DNA of 64,000 nucleotides from Cyclaneusma minus (taxonomy: Eukaryota; Ascomycota; Leotiomycetes; Marthamycetales; Marthamycetaceae). The stretch lies in the NCBI GenBank assembly GCA_037179335.1, contig JAKZHN010000008.1, positions 1,426,001 to 1,490,000 on the forward strand, given 5' to 3'. Numbering within the stretch: the stretch's first letter is position 1; each line of letters opens with the position of its first letter. The translations under genes and the position numbers were made by a program. Below the pieces are notes generated by a model, which saw only the letters and a list, made by a program, of their open reading frames with translations, was not told where the DNA came from and ran no database searches. Below are positions 1 through 12,124 of this stretch, in pieces.

Positions 1-3000
1 ACTACTTGGCATCAAGCTTGGGCAACTTTTGCATGGAAAAGGGTGTTTACGGATGTCTTTTGCTGCGATCATTCATTCAGTTGATACCCCACCACCACCA
101 CGAATCATACCATACTTGCGGAGTTCGAAAACTGCAGTTGATGCATGGATGGGCGTTCGTCTGGATGGGGGAGCTAGCTATGGCTGAAGCATGGATGGGA
201 CTAGACTAGCTAGTAACTTGTTCGATTAGCCTAGGCAATGATAGAGCAAACCCCTTTCCCCTATGCTGAGTTCCTTTGACGTGATGGTTGATGGTGGTTG
301 TGTGCCGGCTAGGCATCTATAATATGGCCATGCATGCATGTAGTTTGCTTGTGACTCGGGTAGAAGTGTATGGTGAATTGCGAAAGAAGTGGCGACCTTG
401 GTACATATACAAGTTTGCAGGCAGCAGCACGAATTAGCAAGTACGAGCTGGGTGGTCTGGGGTTATTTCATTGGTTCTCTAGCTAACATTGTACACAGTT
501 GGTCACCGAGTGGTTAATGTTATGGCATTGGTACCTGGGTATCGGTGTCCATGATTCGAGCATCGGACCAGCAATTAGCAAACGACTTTCTTCCTGTAGA
601 TATTTTCGATTCTTTTTCCCCCTGTATCAATCAATAATGTGTGCAAGCGCCCCGACTGCCAGTACCATCCCCATTTTGCATTCCCGGCGTACTTGTTCAT
701 CCTTTTTTCCCCTTCTCCTTTCTGGTCTTTCTCCTCCTGTTGATCCAGTCCCATTTGCTTCTATCCACACAAATAGACTGTCTCCAGACGTGCGAGCTTC
801 TGCTAGATATCATGATTGAGCTTCACTTGTGAGTTTCTGAATGCTCATAGGATACCGCCCCGAAATGCATGTGGGTTTTCTTGCTCTTTTCGCCAGCATC
901 CCGCTAACGAATCTACTCCTATAGCCTATCTGCCCTTCGCACCGGTCATCTTGTTAACGATGAGATGCTAGTCATAGTTGGTATGTGCTTACTTGGGGTG
1001 GATATCCTGGCCAGCCTCCAAAAGGTCGCACAACCGAATGACAATACCCAAAGAAAAACTCTAACAAGCCACTCCGGCAGACTGGGCATGTACAGCCGAC
1101 GACATGATGCTTCCTGTTGCTTGCATCAAGTGTGAGTTCTCAAGTTTCCTCAGAGCTAAGTTGAAGAGCATTCTTGTGAAATATGACAAAGCTGCAGAAT
1201 GAAGACATCGTGCAGACTTAACAGAAAGAAAACCTGCGGAAAATGCCACCCCTGTCTGCTTGTCATATGCCAATACTTTTTTCTCGGGTTTTCTCCAATC
1301 ACAATGTGGGAAAAAGAGTGAATGAGGTCCGTATTGGCATCTGATAAGGCAGCCAAGTCGTAGTCGTCAAAATAGCGCGACGGTCTGGCTTGAGACCAAT
1401 CAGCAGGATGGTCCGTTTGGAACCTCACTTGTCAACGCATGGACAGGTACAGCTTCCTCTGATGCCCTTCGAAAACTATGCTTCAGTTCTCATCTACTCC
1501 GTATGAAGCGCCCGAGATCGTACCTACAATGACCAGCAGACCGGTAGGAGCGTTCAGGTCAACTTTTACAACAGCCTGGAAGGAAAGGCCTAAGCCGCAA
1601 AACCGGGTTGACGGCTTTCGGAAAAGCTCTGGAAGGTTCACGTGCATCCAGTGGCATGCAACGTCATGGGATTCCTGGTCCTCGGACTTCATGCGTGGCG
1701 AGTGGAGCAACGTCCGCTACCACGTCGGCCCCTTGCCACTTAACAGTGAATTCTTTCCGTAAATATGTTATGCATCTAGAACTATGGGTCCTGCAGAATG
1801 CCTTGGGAACAGGTGGGGCCGTAGATCCATACTTCTGGAACCAAAAGGAAGATAGGAAACGCCATGCATGGAGTGGAAGTGTGGGGTAAACGTATGAAGT
1901 TTCGAGGAAGACTGGGAGGTAACAACGACCAAGGACATGAGCTTCTTCATGCCTCAATATAATCACTGAAATTCATCTTAGGTACTAGCTCGTATGGAAA
2001 TTGACATAGGGCATGCGGCGGTATATCTCGGACACTAGTTACCTGAGAACACCGATCGTACTGTTGTCTCGACCCTCGAACTAGGAACAAGATCCAAAAT
2101 CCTTCGAAAGTGTTCTGCGTTGTCATGACCAACATGCTAGATGCCGAAAGGAACCATACTGAGGAAATTTTTGGTCTTGCAGCCTCTCCTGACCGTTCGC
2201 CGCTGTCTAGAGCCAGGTGGGATTGCTGGGGGTTCAAGGTTGGAACCCGATGCTGTGTTACACGAAATAGACGTCGACTTGCATAGCGTGGACCCCTGGA
2301 AAAGAGTGAAGTGTGTTAGAGGTAACAGTAGTTGCAGGATATAGCTTTTGTTGGTTGACATGTGCTCTCAAGTCACTCGTGGCAACCCAATCGAGAGGGC
2401 TTCCGGCAGGGAAAAAGGGGTCCGAGAACCGGATATTTTCTGACAGATTTCTTGCTGCTGATCAGTGATAGCCTGATGCTGAACAGTGAGGCAAGGCCAT
2501 TCGCTGCAGCAGCATGGTAGCGGTGGATGAGCCGGAGTTGAGAAAAGCCCCCACGCTTTACCTAAGCGACATTAAATATGATAGATTGAGACATAGTCAT
2601 GGGTCTTCTCAGGTTGTGCTACTGCTAAAGCATGTCGACTTCGGTAGTGTCCAATTTGCAAGGAAGCGGGACTGCAGGACTGCATTCGCATCGGCAGTTG
2701 GCTGTCAAAATGTCAAACCCGAGAGCCTCTCGAGTTAGCCAGGTTGGCGCCTGGGCTATCAATCTGTACATCCAACTTCCTGGTTCAACCGGCTGTCCAC
2801 GAGGTCTCCGTCAAATTTATCTGTAACGAGCGTGGACCGACAGGAAGGTAGTACAGCACGCCTCGAATTTCGCAGCCCTTGTTACTTCTGCGGCGTATAG
2901 ATCACGAAATGACATGATGAAGCGTGTAGCTCGATATGTGACGGGGAGACCTCACCGACGACTCCCTTTTCCGTGTCCAGATTCAAGTTGTCATGTCAGA

Positions 3001-4896
3001 TTGGCCAGCTCACAGCTGCGAATTCAGTTGCCTCGAGCGGCGCTGCCATGCCTGCACCACGTAGCTAACATATTCATGCGGAATCCAATCCGGTATGTCC
3101 GCCGTCCAGACTCAAAAAGAAAGTCGTCGCCGGCTTGAAGTGCCGTCCATTCAATGGCGATCTCGGTCTCTGAGCTCTCATGGTACACTGGTTTCGAGCA
3201 ATTGTAAGTGGCACTGTCGCACTACCCCCACGTTTTGTAAATCGATCTCTGCGTAACGAACGGGGAGAAAGCCAGGGACAGGGCTCAGGGGCAAGATACC
3301 CACCATACCCAAGGCCATGGGTCTTGACGCCGAGCAGGCAGGGTTTCGCCTCTGCCATGAGGGTAGGGCACGTCGAGTATCTGTGAGCCTCACAATGGAA
3401 GACACGGCCACCAACAACGAGGCACAGCTCGGAGGCACAGCTCTAGAGGTGCCGACGATCCATCTTCTTCAAAGGGCGTTTGGAGGATGAGGAACACAGC
3501 CCTGCTGGCCCCATAGATATATCTCCACGGTAGGATATATGTAGACTCGACGTTGACCGCCGTTTCCGCGGCCAGCTCGGAGGACACCACGTGCACCCTT
3601 GGCATCTCGTCCAGTGGAAACAGGAAAGCCGCGAATCTTCGGTCGCAGATTCAGGGTCCAGTACACTCGAATAATCTCCGTGCATTCGGTCAGTTGGTCG
3701 TTCAAATCTGTCCAAAAGCGGGAAGGCAGTAAGACAGCTCTGAGGCCGTTCCAGCCGCGGGCAGAGGCATCACTTTTGCTGCAGGTGTAGATGCGTGGCG
3801 GAGGGACGGCACAGATTGTTATGTAGGACGGTAGCCTTGTACGAGACGAGAGGACAGTGGTTGAAGGACATCCAGTCCAGGGTCGATGGGGGTCCGGGGT
3901 CGGTACCCCGGCACGCTCGTACCTATGGGGACTCGGGGAGCAGGCCATTGAGGGCCACGGGGCGAAAAGCGACAGAGTTGTCGAGGAAATGAGGAATTGG
4001 ATGTTGGCCGATAGCGCAGCAGTGCACAAGGTCGTCAACTCGCCTTGATCCCTTGATCCGTTTCGGGGCCTTCGATGCGCATTGGTGACGGAAAAGCCAT
4101 TCCGTTTGGTCGAGATGTCGAGATTCCCAGTGACACGGACACACGGACACACGCGCTAACACTAGCGCCGCGGGGCGACGCACTTTACTCCACAGGGCGA
4201 AAGCGAACTTTGAAACCAACAAACCCCATCTCATCCAAGTCCACGATATCACCAGAAGAAGTTGTCACTTGTCACCAGTATCACTCATCAGCGGAAGCAA
4301 AGCCGCCTCGACACCGCAGCCCGCCTTCATCTCAAGGCCTAGTAGCCATCCCTGTTCAGCCATGTCGTCGTCTGCTTCGGGATACGAACAGCGAGGCATA
4401 GCCATGCCAACATCTGCCTCTTCAATGCCTGCATTGCACGCTGATCGGGCAAGGGCCATTCAGCCGCTTCAGCTAGTAACATCAAATTGGAATCGCCTGG
4501 CTTTGCCTCGAGACCCAACTAGTCCAAAGACCCGTCACCCCCACACTATGCTGTGAAGGCCGCGCCTTAGCTGGTCTGTCTGAGGTCGAGAAGACGCTGC
4601 TACGCCACTCTGTAAGAGGACAGCCGCAGTTCTGTTAGTTATATATTTCAGTCCTTGCCCGCTTGCCTTGCTTTCCATGATTCATCTACTCTCTAGCTCA
4701 TCCTTCTCTCCTCTCCTCCAATCGCTTCATTCAGGCTTCGGTCAGAGCCACCCTCAGAGCTAAATTAGCTTCTATCATCCCAGTTTGCCTTTTGCTCTTG
4801 CTGCTTTTTCTTGTCTTTGTTATAGTACTGCTGGTCTTGAGTCATACCATCGCCTTCCCCTCACACTACTCAGAAGAAGCAGAACTTAAAAAAGCC
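1..4896. other. Gene-poor stretch, nothing recognised
   Basis: No reading frame here looks like a conserved protein. The longest open frame (minus strand, about 3469-4152) has no ATG at its start, has biased low-complexity composition and resembles nothing I know. The last 200 bases or so (about 4640-4896) are pyrimidine-rich and probably form the promoter and leader of the aldolase gene that follows. I see no tandem repeat, tRNA or transposon ends. Confidence 0.5.
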
Positions 4897-6033
4897 ATGT
4901 CTCCCCACAGTAATGCCCCAGTCTCACCAACTGGTAGCTTTACTCAACATTTCAGTTCTTCGTCTTTAAGATCAGCTCGGCCCTCTGCTCTCAGATCTAC
5001 AAATGCTATCTACGAGGATTCCCAATACAGCAGCTCTTTCGACAGCACCAGCCCGATGCCTACTCCGGACGGAAATGTCTCTAGGCCTCTATTGCCGGGT
5101 GTCTACGTCCCAACCGCTTGCTTCTTCCATCCTACTACTGAGGATCTTGATCTTGCAACCATTGCCACCCATGCTGTCAGACTAGCGAAAGCTGGAGTCA
5201 AGGGCCTTACGACTCAAGGGTCCAATGGGGAAGCTGTTCATCTCACGCCCGAAGAGCGCAACATTGTGACTTCCACCACCCGCCGAGCTCTCGAAGAAGC
5301 CGGGTACGGACATATGCCCATCATCGTTGGCTGTGGTGCCCAATCGACCCGTGAAGCAATCGCTCTCTGCCACGATGCTTACAAGGCTGGCGGCGACTAT
5401 GCTCTAGTTCTGCCCCCATCATATTACTCGGGTCTATTCGCACCAAACTCGAAAACGATCATCGAGTTCTTCACCACTCTCGCAGACGTCTCACCCATCC
5501 CACTTATCATCTACAACTATCCCGGTGCTGTTTCAGGGATTGACTTGAACTCGGACGTCATAATCGAGCTGTCAAAACACGAGAACATCAAGGGCGTGAA
5601 GCTCACATGTGGAAACACCGGAAAGCTGAATCGCATCGTTACGGGTACACGAGAGGGTACAAAGACATGTCTGACTGAGGCACCCGATTTCCTTGTCCTG
5701 GGCGGCTCTGCAGACTTTACTATGCAGTCACTGATTGGTGGCGGCCACGGAATATTGGCAGGATTGGCAAACATCGCCCCCAAGACGTGCGTGAAGATTT
5801 TTGAGCTATACAAGGCGGGCAAGCTGGCAGAGGCACAGGCTCTTCAAGAGGTGGCAGCTAGGGGCGATTGGGGAGTGATCCAAGGAGGTGTTGTGGGCAC
5901 GAAGGCGGCCATGGAAGGGAGCTTTGGATATGGGGGTTATGCACGCAGCCCTCTGCCCAAACCGAACGCTCAAGAAACTGCCATGTGGGCGGCGAAGCTG
6001 AGGGAGGTGGTACTCCTGGAAAAGACTTTGTGA
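4897..6033 (+). CDS. DHDPS-family aldolase (2-keto-3-deoxy acid type)
   Basis: A 378-residue protein of the dihydrodipicolinate synthase / N-acetylneuraminate lyase family, class I aldolases that cleave 2-keto-3-deoxy sugar acids or related compounds to pyruvate plus an aldehyde. The Schiff-base lysine is K235 in GVKLTCGN and the catalytic tyrosine is Y206 in IIYNYP; the substrate loop reads GSNGEAVHLT, as in sugar-acid and hydroxy-oxoglutarate aldolases rather than true lysine-pathway enzymes. The open frame extends upstream to 4792 but begins there with TTG, so I chose the ATG at 4897. About 65 N-terminal residues are Ser-rich and probably disordered. There is no intron. The family includes fungal L-threo-3-deoxy-hexulosonate aldolase and mitochondrial HOGA-like enzymes. 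With the L-fuconate dehydratase 11 kb away, action on 2-keto-3-deoxy-L-fuconate is a possibility but only an inference. Confidence 0.88.
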   Translation: MSPHSNAPVSPTGSFTQHFSSSSLRSARPSALRSTNAIYEDSQYSSSFDSTSPMPTPDGNVSRPLLPGVYVPTACFFHPTTEDLDLATIATHAVRLAKAGVKGLTTQGSNGEAVHLTPEERNIVTSTTRRALEEAGYGHMPIIVGCGAQSTREAIALCHDAYKAGGDYALVLPPSYYSGLFAPNSKTIIEFFTTLADVSPIPLIIYNYPGAVSGIDLNSDVIIELSKHENIKGVKLTCGNTGKLNRIVTGTREGTKTCLTEAPDFLVLGGSADFTMQSLIGGGHGILAGLANIAPKTCVKIFELYKAGKLAEAQALQEVAARGDWGVIQGGVVGTKAAMEGSFGYGGYARSPLPKPNAQETAMWAAKLREVVLLEKTL

Positions 6034-8659
6034 CAAACTCACACTCGAGTGGGCAGGTGATTTGGAGGCGGTGAGCCATCGTGGTTTTACTGGGTTGTTG
6101 TACGAGGTCACGATTGGGCGAATCTCCCAGTTTCTCGACGTGTCGGCATACTGCTTTGCTTCCAGCGGTGCTGGTATGACAAGGCGTCCAGGCGTTCGTC
6201 ACTGATCATGTGCTATTTGCAGCATCTTTCACAAAATTGCGAGAAGCCTAGAGATGGGCAACCATTTTCTTTCTAATGATTGCGCAGAGCTGCGCTCTAT
6301 TATTCTGAATGCAAGAATCAGGTGTGGCAAGGTCGGAGTCTGTCAGCAAGATCACAGCATTGCTCAGCAATGTCGAGAAATAGAATTCCAATTTCCATTT
6401 TCCGTACAATGCGTTGCTCAATTCAAGACCTTTAACTCAGGTTCAGAAAATATCATACCTCGACCACCACTCTGACTCATCTTCCCTTGTACATGTGACA
6501 GGGGCGTGAGATGCCTGCCCTCCTCTTCTCTACTGTTTCTTCAATCTTAAATCTTCAACTTCCAGTCTGCCACGCTGATGGCCCCCATGCGGCGATTCGC
6601 TCGCAACTACCGGTACCATTGTTTGTCTGACAGTCCCTCGTCTTACACTGTGTAGCCGATATCGGGAATCTCGACAGCGAACTGTCAATTGAGTACAAAA
6701 ATGTCCGATGCAACCCTGACATCCTCGGACAAAATATCCGAGCTGAAACCGAGAAAGCATCTAGATGGCGCAGATTCGATGGGCCAACCAGGCTTCCGAA
6801 TTGGCATGTTGTATCGAAAGTCAAGGACGCTGATGCATTCGAAATTCACCGCCTTCGATCCATATATGATATATGTATGCGGACAAGAAAGAAGGGCGCA
6901 GTTCGACTCCTAAGTCTATGCAAACAGCTGATCCGATCAATGCTTTGCATAGCATAAGGCAGAAGCAGAAGCATATATGAGCTCCAGCCTCCAGGACGAC
7001 ACATCCATGGACCCATGCATCCTGTTCCGAAGATAACGATTGCTTAGGGCAGATATGTACATGATGCATCGCATCCGATACTACTCTACAAAGCTATGTT
7101 CGTCCTCGGACTGTGGCACACTGGTACTAAGCAGCCAGCTTGGTTATTGGCGCATCGTGGCAAAACGGGTAGCTCAAGTCATCATCGGCGCCACCATCTG
7201 CACGGATTCTCTACAGAACAGCAATGGAAGCATTGAAGAAGTAGCTTTGAGGTGCCTCAAGACACGTCTGATGACCAGGACCTCGATCTTTTCGGAGCGC
7301 CTTTCCCACATCGCACGAAATCGCAGTCAAGGACTTCCTCGGCCTCTGCCTACCTGCATGGACTCTGAAATGTCTTAAGTCAGGAACTTATGAAGCTTAT
7401 GTCTCGAGTTTCTTCCCATTGAGTTCAATATTCTCCATCTTCCACGCTGATTGACTGGATTCATTTCCGATATAGGCTCGGTTATGTCCAGGGTTGCAAC
7501 AATTAAGCACTTGAGCACACGGCGATGCCGCAGATGTTTTGCATATTGTCGGAACGGCGCCGTTCGCCGCGCGAATCGCATTGGAGCGACCCCTTCCAAC
7601 GCCTTGATGCGGTCTTCTGAGGTTCGTCCGGAGGTATCGTGAGTTGGTTCGTCCAGTCTTCAATGTTCGATCTTGCGATTGAGTTGGGCACCTCGTGGGC
7701 GGATGGACTCGGGCTCGGTCTTTGGCTCGGTCTCTGCGAGGTCAAGCTAAGCCCAGATGTTCTCCTCGGGCCATTTCCTTGAATGAGACTACTTTCTTCA
7801 AGTCTCAGACATTTACGCCTTCCGCGTTTTCCGTACGTGAAGTTCTTGAGCTACTCGAATTAGTCGTTTTCAATGTCGGGAAGAAATTGGGACTCGGAGT
7901 TGAGGACGGTGGCTGGACAGTGCACGCACCGCTTGGGGGCGGGTTAGCGTGCCACGTTAGCGCGATGTCATATATCCACGAGGCTGGGGACCGGCAACCC
8001 AATCTGCCATGGCGAACTTTCTCCCCGCAGGCTTTTCCAAGCCCAACACACCACCAACTGCACACCACTTCCGAGCCTTCGCCCCTCCGCCCGACCACCA
8101 TTGGTCCAAGCAGCAGGCTGGCGAAAAGCGACGCTGGAGATGTCCTGATTCCAGGGTCCAAGAATAGGACGATCCTGTTTCTGCTGCACGCTGCGAAAGG
8201 CTGAGAAAGCAAGCTGACTCGACCGCCAGTTTGGAGCTGGAAAAGTCGCAGGGCATCATCTTCGCATCCCTTTGCTTCTGGTTTGTCAAGAGTTGGAGGT
8301 AGAGTTTGCACGAGGTGCTAAGCACAACGGCGGGCTAGGCCACTGGGGATGAGTCTACTGGAGGCAGGCTTGTATCAATGTGCGAGGAAGGCTGGCGTAG
8401 TCGGGCAAGGTAGGTGCATGTAGGATGGAGGGTGGCCCGAGATCACAGCTGTGAGGGGCTGGCAAGAGAAAGGTAAAATCCTACGCACCGATTATGTATG
8501 CCCGCTTTCCCAGCTGTGCAGAAATACCACTTCCTTTTCTCGAGAATCGGTACGTCTCGACCGGAACGTGCCTCTCTTTCTTCTTCTGGCTATACTGTGT
8601 CGTTCATTGCTTCTTCTTTCCACTCGTTACCCAACTACTTATTTGATTCTACCCACGCC
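6034..8659. other. Intergenic, nothing recognised
   Basis: Several open frames of 60-170 codons exist, but those of any length begin with GTG or lack recognisable motifs, and none resembles a known family. The last few hundred bases before 8660 are CT-rich and fit a fungal promoter and leader. Confidence 0.5.
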
Positions 8660-9913
8660 ATGGAATTCACAGCCAGGGAGCAAAGAGTCATGAGTGGAGT
8701 GATATCATTGATGGAGGACACCATAGAGGAGGGTTATCGAGGAACCCCTCCTCAGCGTCACCATCGCCGGCCGAAAACCCCCGTTTTTTTCATCGGCCAG
8801 CTCGAGGATCCAGATACTCAACATGTTTCTGACCAATCCTCATACAATGACCTTCGCGCGCCCTCCAAAATGAGCCTTGCCCAGATCTCCAACAAGGCTG
8901 AAGAACTAGCTGAGCAATACCGCGCTCTGCTAGCATCACGCTCCTCGACTCCCTTGCCGGACCTCGACGGAGAGGTGGAGACGTCGAGCAGAAGAGACGA
9001 ATCTTCTCGAGCGTCAACCCCGCTCTCGAAGCTGTTCTCAGAACCCACATCGCCCATTTCAGGACAAGATAACTACTCAAGGTCGTCCACACCTCTTTCC
9101 ATGCTCTTCGATGAGCCCTCATCCCCATTCAAGGACATTCAGCATCTGAAACCATTGACCCTACGGCCCTCAGCATCTCAAAGAACCCCCCGAGCCCCGA
9201 CACCTTGCCGCTCCCTCGTCTTCGAAGCCCCGGATTCCCCCCCACCAAGCTACGCCACCAAACGTTTTCCCTCACCTTCCACATCCTCGCCCCGCTCTCC
9301 TTTACTCAACCACCGCCCCATTCGCAAAGTCAAGCACCTGGACAACCTCCGCAGATTTCAAATCGACTCCATCTTCGAGAAACCCGAGCCGGTCGAAGAG
9401 CCCAAAATACCTTCCCCCTCAATCCGCCTCGTTAGCCCGTGTGATAGCACAAGCGACCGAGACAGCGGTTTCGAAGAAGGCTTCGACAGCCCTCCTTCCT
9501 ACGAGTCGTGCGCACGCGCAGATTCATATATGCGTCCGCGCCCGAGGAGGCCAGTATCTCAAGTTAGCGTGAGTCCGAGTAAGAAGAATAGTATGTATGA
9601 GAACAACAAGCGACTGAGTCTGCAGAGCTGTGTGCAGCTTTTGTCAAGTGAGGTCGCGGCGAGTGAGGCGGAGAAAGCGAAGAGGAATGGGAAGAGTGCG
9701 ACATTGGAGGTCAGGGTGCTGATTGAGGCGTATGAGAGACTGAGAGAAGAGATTGCGGGGGAGATTATGAGAGGGGTTGTGGATGGGGATGAGAATGAGG
9801 GGAGGAGGGTGTTGGATATGTTGGATTTGAGGTTGGTGGTGTTGGAGGAGATGGAGGCGAGGGATATGAGGGAGAAGATGGTGGGTAGGAGGTTGAGTAA
9901 GGTTAGGGTGTGA
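8660..9913 (+). CDS. Hypothetical Ser/Pro-rich disordered protein with C-terminal coiled coil
   Basis: A 417-residue protein counted from the ATG at 8660, which sits in a good context (GCCATGG). An in-frame ATG at 8498 would add 54 residues that look like translated leader. I do not recognise the family. Three related segments follow one another: about residue 94 (SRSSTPLPDLD), 116-132 (SRASTPLSKLFSEPTSP) and 140-156 (SRSSTPLSMLFDEPSSP). They are rich in SP and TP sites, so phosphorylation is likely. The middle is Pro/Ser-rich and disordered. The last 100 residues or so are charged, Glu/Arg-rich and probably a coiled coil ending in a basic tail. No signal peptide or membrane segment is visible. 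Codon style changes at about 9540-9590 from C-ending to G/T-ending. Confidence 0.75.
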   Translation: MEFTAREQRVMSGVISLMEDTIEEGYRGTPPQRHHRRPKTPVFFIGQLEDPDTQHVSDQSSYNDLRAPSKMSLAQISNKAEELAEQYRALLASRSSTPLPDLDGEVETSSRRDESSRASTPLSKLFSEPTSPISGQDNYSRSSTPLSMLFDEPSSPFKDIQHLKPLTLRPSASQRTPRAPTPCRSLVFEAPDSPPPSYATKRFPSPSTSSPRSPLLNHRPIRKVKHLDNLRRFQIDSIFEKPEPVEEPKIPSPSIRLVSPCDSTSDRDSGFEEGFDSPPSYESCARADSYMRPRPRRPVSQVSVSPSKKNSMYENNKRLSLQSCVQLLSSEVAASEAEKAKRNGKSATLEVRVLIEAYERLREEIAGEIMRGVVDGDENEGRRVLDMLDLRLVVLEEMEARDMREKMVGRRLSKVRV

Positions 9914-10579
9914 GGGTGATGTGTTGGCTGGAGTGGTGGGTTGGTGGTAATAGGTGGAAGAGTGAAAAATTGTGTGTGGTAGCCAGTATACTGGAGCTGG
10001 GTCTAGGTTTGGGTTTCCCAGGTCTGCCTTTGTCGTGTTTACGACGTTACTTTATACTTGGGGATGTTTGGTGAGTTATGAGGGTGTCTAGGGCGTCTGG
10101 GCTAAAAGATTGGGAACATAGCATTCTTCGTTTCTCTTTTCTGGAGTTGGATCCGGAGAGGTGGGCGCTGGCGGTTATCCTCCGGACAGTTCGTCTTACA
10201 GACGACCTCTTTTCCTATCGTCGCTAGAACTGTATATATAATATCTAATTAAGCATAGTGATCAGTCAAATGAATACTTTGAAAACCATATCCAGGGCGT
10301 AGGTTGTGGTTTACGACTTCAATAGTGGTGATGCCGAGGAGATGTTTCCATGACCTTCTTCCGACTTCCATTCTACATTCTCTATTCTCCACTTCTCTAA
10401 ATACTAGTCCGCGGCTCCTAAACACGTAGATCTCTCACCAAAAAGCACCCTCGCCGTAATTCGACGGCCCTGCATTCCATTCGGAGGATGTTGTCCTACT
10501 TCGAGAAAATAACACTGCCGCAGTCTTCCCGTGATCTGTCTCCGCTGCGATCCACAAATTCAACCCTCGCTCCAACATC
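9914..10579. other. Intergenic
   Basis: 3' flank of the disordered-protein gene and 5' flank of the first gag-like copy. The part after about 10350 is pyrimidine-rich. No gene or repeat recognised. Confidence 0.5.
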
Positions 10580-11151
10580 ATGCCTCGTCGCCGCTCGCGC
10601 CGCTCCCGCTCAGCCAGCAAATTCACCCTCAGCCCCAACGGCAACTCATGCTCAACTCATCCACCCTAGACATCTGGCTCCGCTCACTCAAAGAACTCGC
10701 CTGGGATACTGATGTCTGGAACTACATAAACCCCGTCTCCACCAACCCATCACCCATCAAAGCGCCCCCCGAACCAGAAATTTCTACATACTTTCCTGGC
10801 AAAACGTCACTCGACGAACTGGATTTGGAACAAGTGGAGCATTTCAGTAATGTGTGGAAATTGCATGGGCTTTTTATGGAGGATTATAGACTGAAGGTGC
10901 AGATGTTGCAGGAGATTCGGTGGTATGTGGTAGATACGGTGGAGGAGCCGATGAGGGAGTGGATGTGTAGGAGGACGAAGGGGGGTTTGAGGGAGATGGT
11001 GGGGTTTTGTGTGGAGAGGCTTAGGCCGCGAAAAGGTAGTGTGTGCTGGAGAGGGTGTCAGAGTGTTTGTGAGGGTTTGTGGGGGGAGGGAATTGGAAAT
11101 GGTAAAGCGACTTTAAAAGATGTTGCAGCTGTCTGTCAGGTACGAGAATGA
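10580..11151 (+). pseudogene. Gag-like (copia-type) relic, copy 1, frameshifted
   Basis: From the ATG at 10580 a short basic leader (MPRRRSRRSRSASKF) runs to a stop after 29 codons. The downstream frame, open from an internal ATG at 10648 for 167 codons, holds the body: LDIWLRSLKELAWDTDVWNY, then LREMVGFCVERL near the end. The second copy at 13319 has the basic leader joined in frame to the matching LDTWLHHLKA, so copy 1 appears to carry an insertion or frameshift of 23 bases (mod 3 not zero) without GT for an intron. The W-x-YI-NP/IDP pattern resembles the Ty1/copia Gag (UBN2-type) fold, of which fungi carry stand-alone remnants. No zinc knuckle, protease or reverse transcriptase follows. 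A short functional protein from 10648 cannot be excluded. Confidence 0.5.
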
Positions 11152-11670
11152 TTAGAGGATAGGATCGGGAGGCAATCTTTTGCTGTTTACCGACGGTGGA
11201 CGGCGAGAGACGGGCACAGGAAAAGCAAGCGCGCAGGCATTGTACGATGCGGGATGTTTTCCTAGGTATAAACATGGCACTTTTCCGCTAGGTTACTATT
11301 TTCCAGCAATGTGCAGTATTGTTGCTTACTTCATAAGTTTTCATAGTATGTCGGAGGCGCTCTCCGAACGAACATGCGAAAGTGACAAATTCGGTCTTTT
11401 ACTAAATGCTAGTCCCCGCGAGCCAGGTGATGTCACACCCTACCCTCCTGTGAGGTCACTCCTCCAGGGTCCACGCAAAATGATGGAATTGAAATAGCTC
11501 CTCTCTGCTTTCCTTCTTGCAACTTTCCTTTCAAACCACACTTACAACTTCCCCCAAACCATTCAAAAGATCCAGACAATCGTCCAGTCGATACGTCGTC
11601 CTCTTACGAGTCCACGACCAACTCTTCCCAGTAGCCTCAGTACTACGAAAGCTTTTACTTCATCTACGTC
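11152..11670. other. Intergenic, promoter of the next gene
   Basis: No gene recognised. The last 160 bases are CT/CA-rich with typical fungal leader composition before the ATG at 11671. Confidence 0.5.
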
Positions 11671-12124
11671 ATGGCTTCAAACGATAACAAAGATCCCCTC
11701 GCTGCTGCGAAGCAGGATGAGCGCGATCTCAACTCGCACGAGGCGAAGACGGGCACGAATGCGACTTCTGATAGCGGTACGTTTCATGTTCATATCTTAC
11801 ATATCTTACTCTCAGCCTTCATCACTCCACATCTCCTCACCTCCTTACTCGCATTTGTCCTTTGCTAAAGCACAAGTGCGAATAGCGCTCGAGTCCGGCG
11901 TCAACGAAGGCGTGGAGACCAAGTTCCCAGGTGCGAAAGTGACGATTGGCAGTGCTGCCAGTGGAGCGGGCGACAATCGCGAGATTCCGGTTGAGGAGGG
12001 TGGTGATATTAAGGCGGATGGAAAGCTGACTAAGGCGAGGGACTTTGAGGGAAAGGGTGGGCCGGAGGATAAGCTGGCGGAAGATCAGTATAATAGGGGT
12101 GGGGATGATAGTGTGCCGACTTGA
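11671..12124 (+). CDS. Small hydrophilic hypothetical protein, one intron
   Basis: Exons 11671-11776 and 11871-12124 give 119 residues; the intron starts GTACGT and ends GCTAAAG. The protein is hydrophilic and low in aromatics, rich in Asp, Glu, Lys, Gly and Ala: it opens MASNDNKDPLAAAKQDERD, continues ESGVNEGVETKFPGAKVTIG, and ends in a charged, Gly-rich tail. No signal peptide, membrane segment or cysteine pair is visible, so it is probably cytosolic or nuclear and largely disordered, like many small stress-inducible fungal proteins. I do not recognise a named family. It lies between the two gag-like relics, but its orderly splice signals and clean frame argue that it is an independent real gene. 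Confidence 0.7.

Noticed and set aside
3469..4152. Minus-strand open frame of 227 codons
   Set aside because: Begins with GTG, has biased composition and no recognisable motif; splice signals and context give no support.
7805..8311. Minus-strand open frame of 168 codons and an overlapping plus-strand frame
   Set aside because: Starts at GTG on the minus strand; overlaps an equally long frame on the other strand; no family features.
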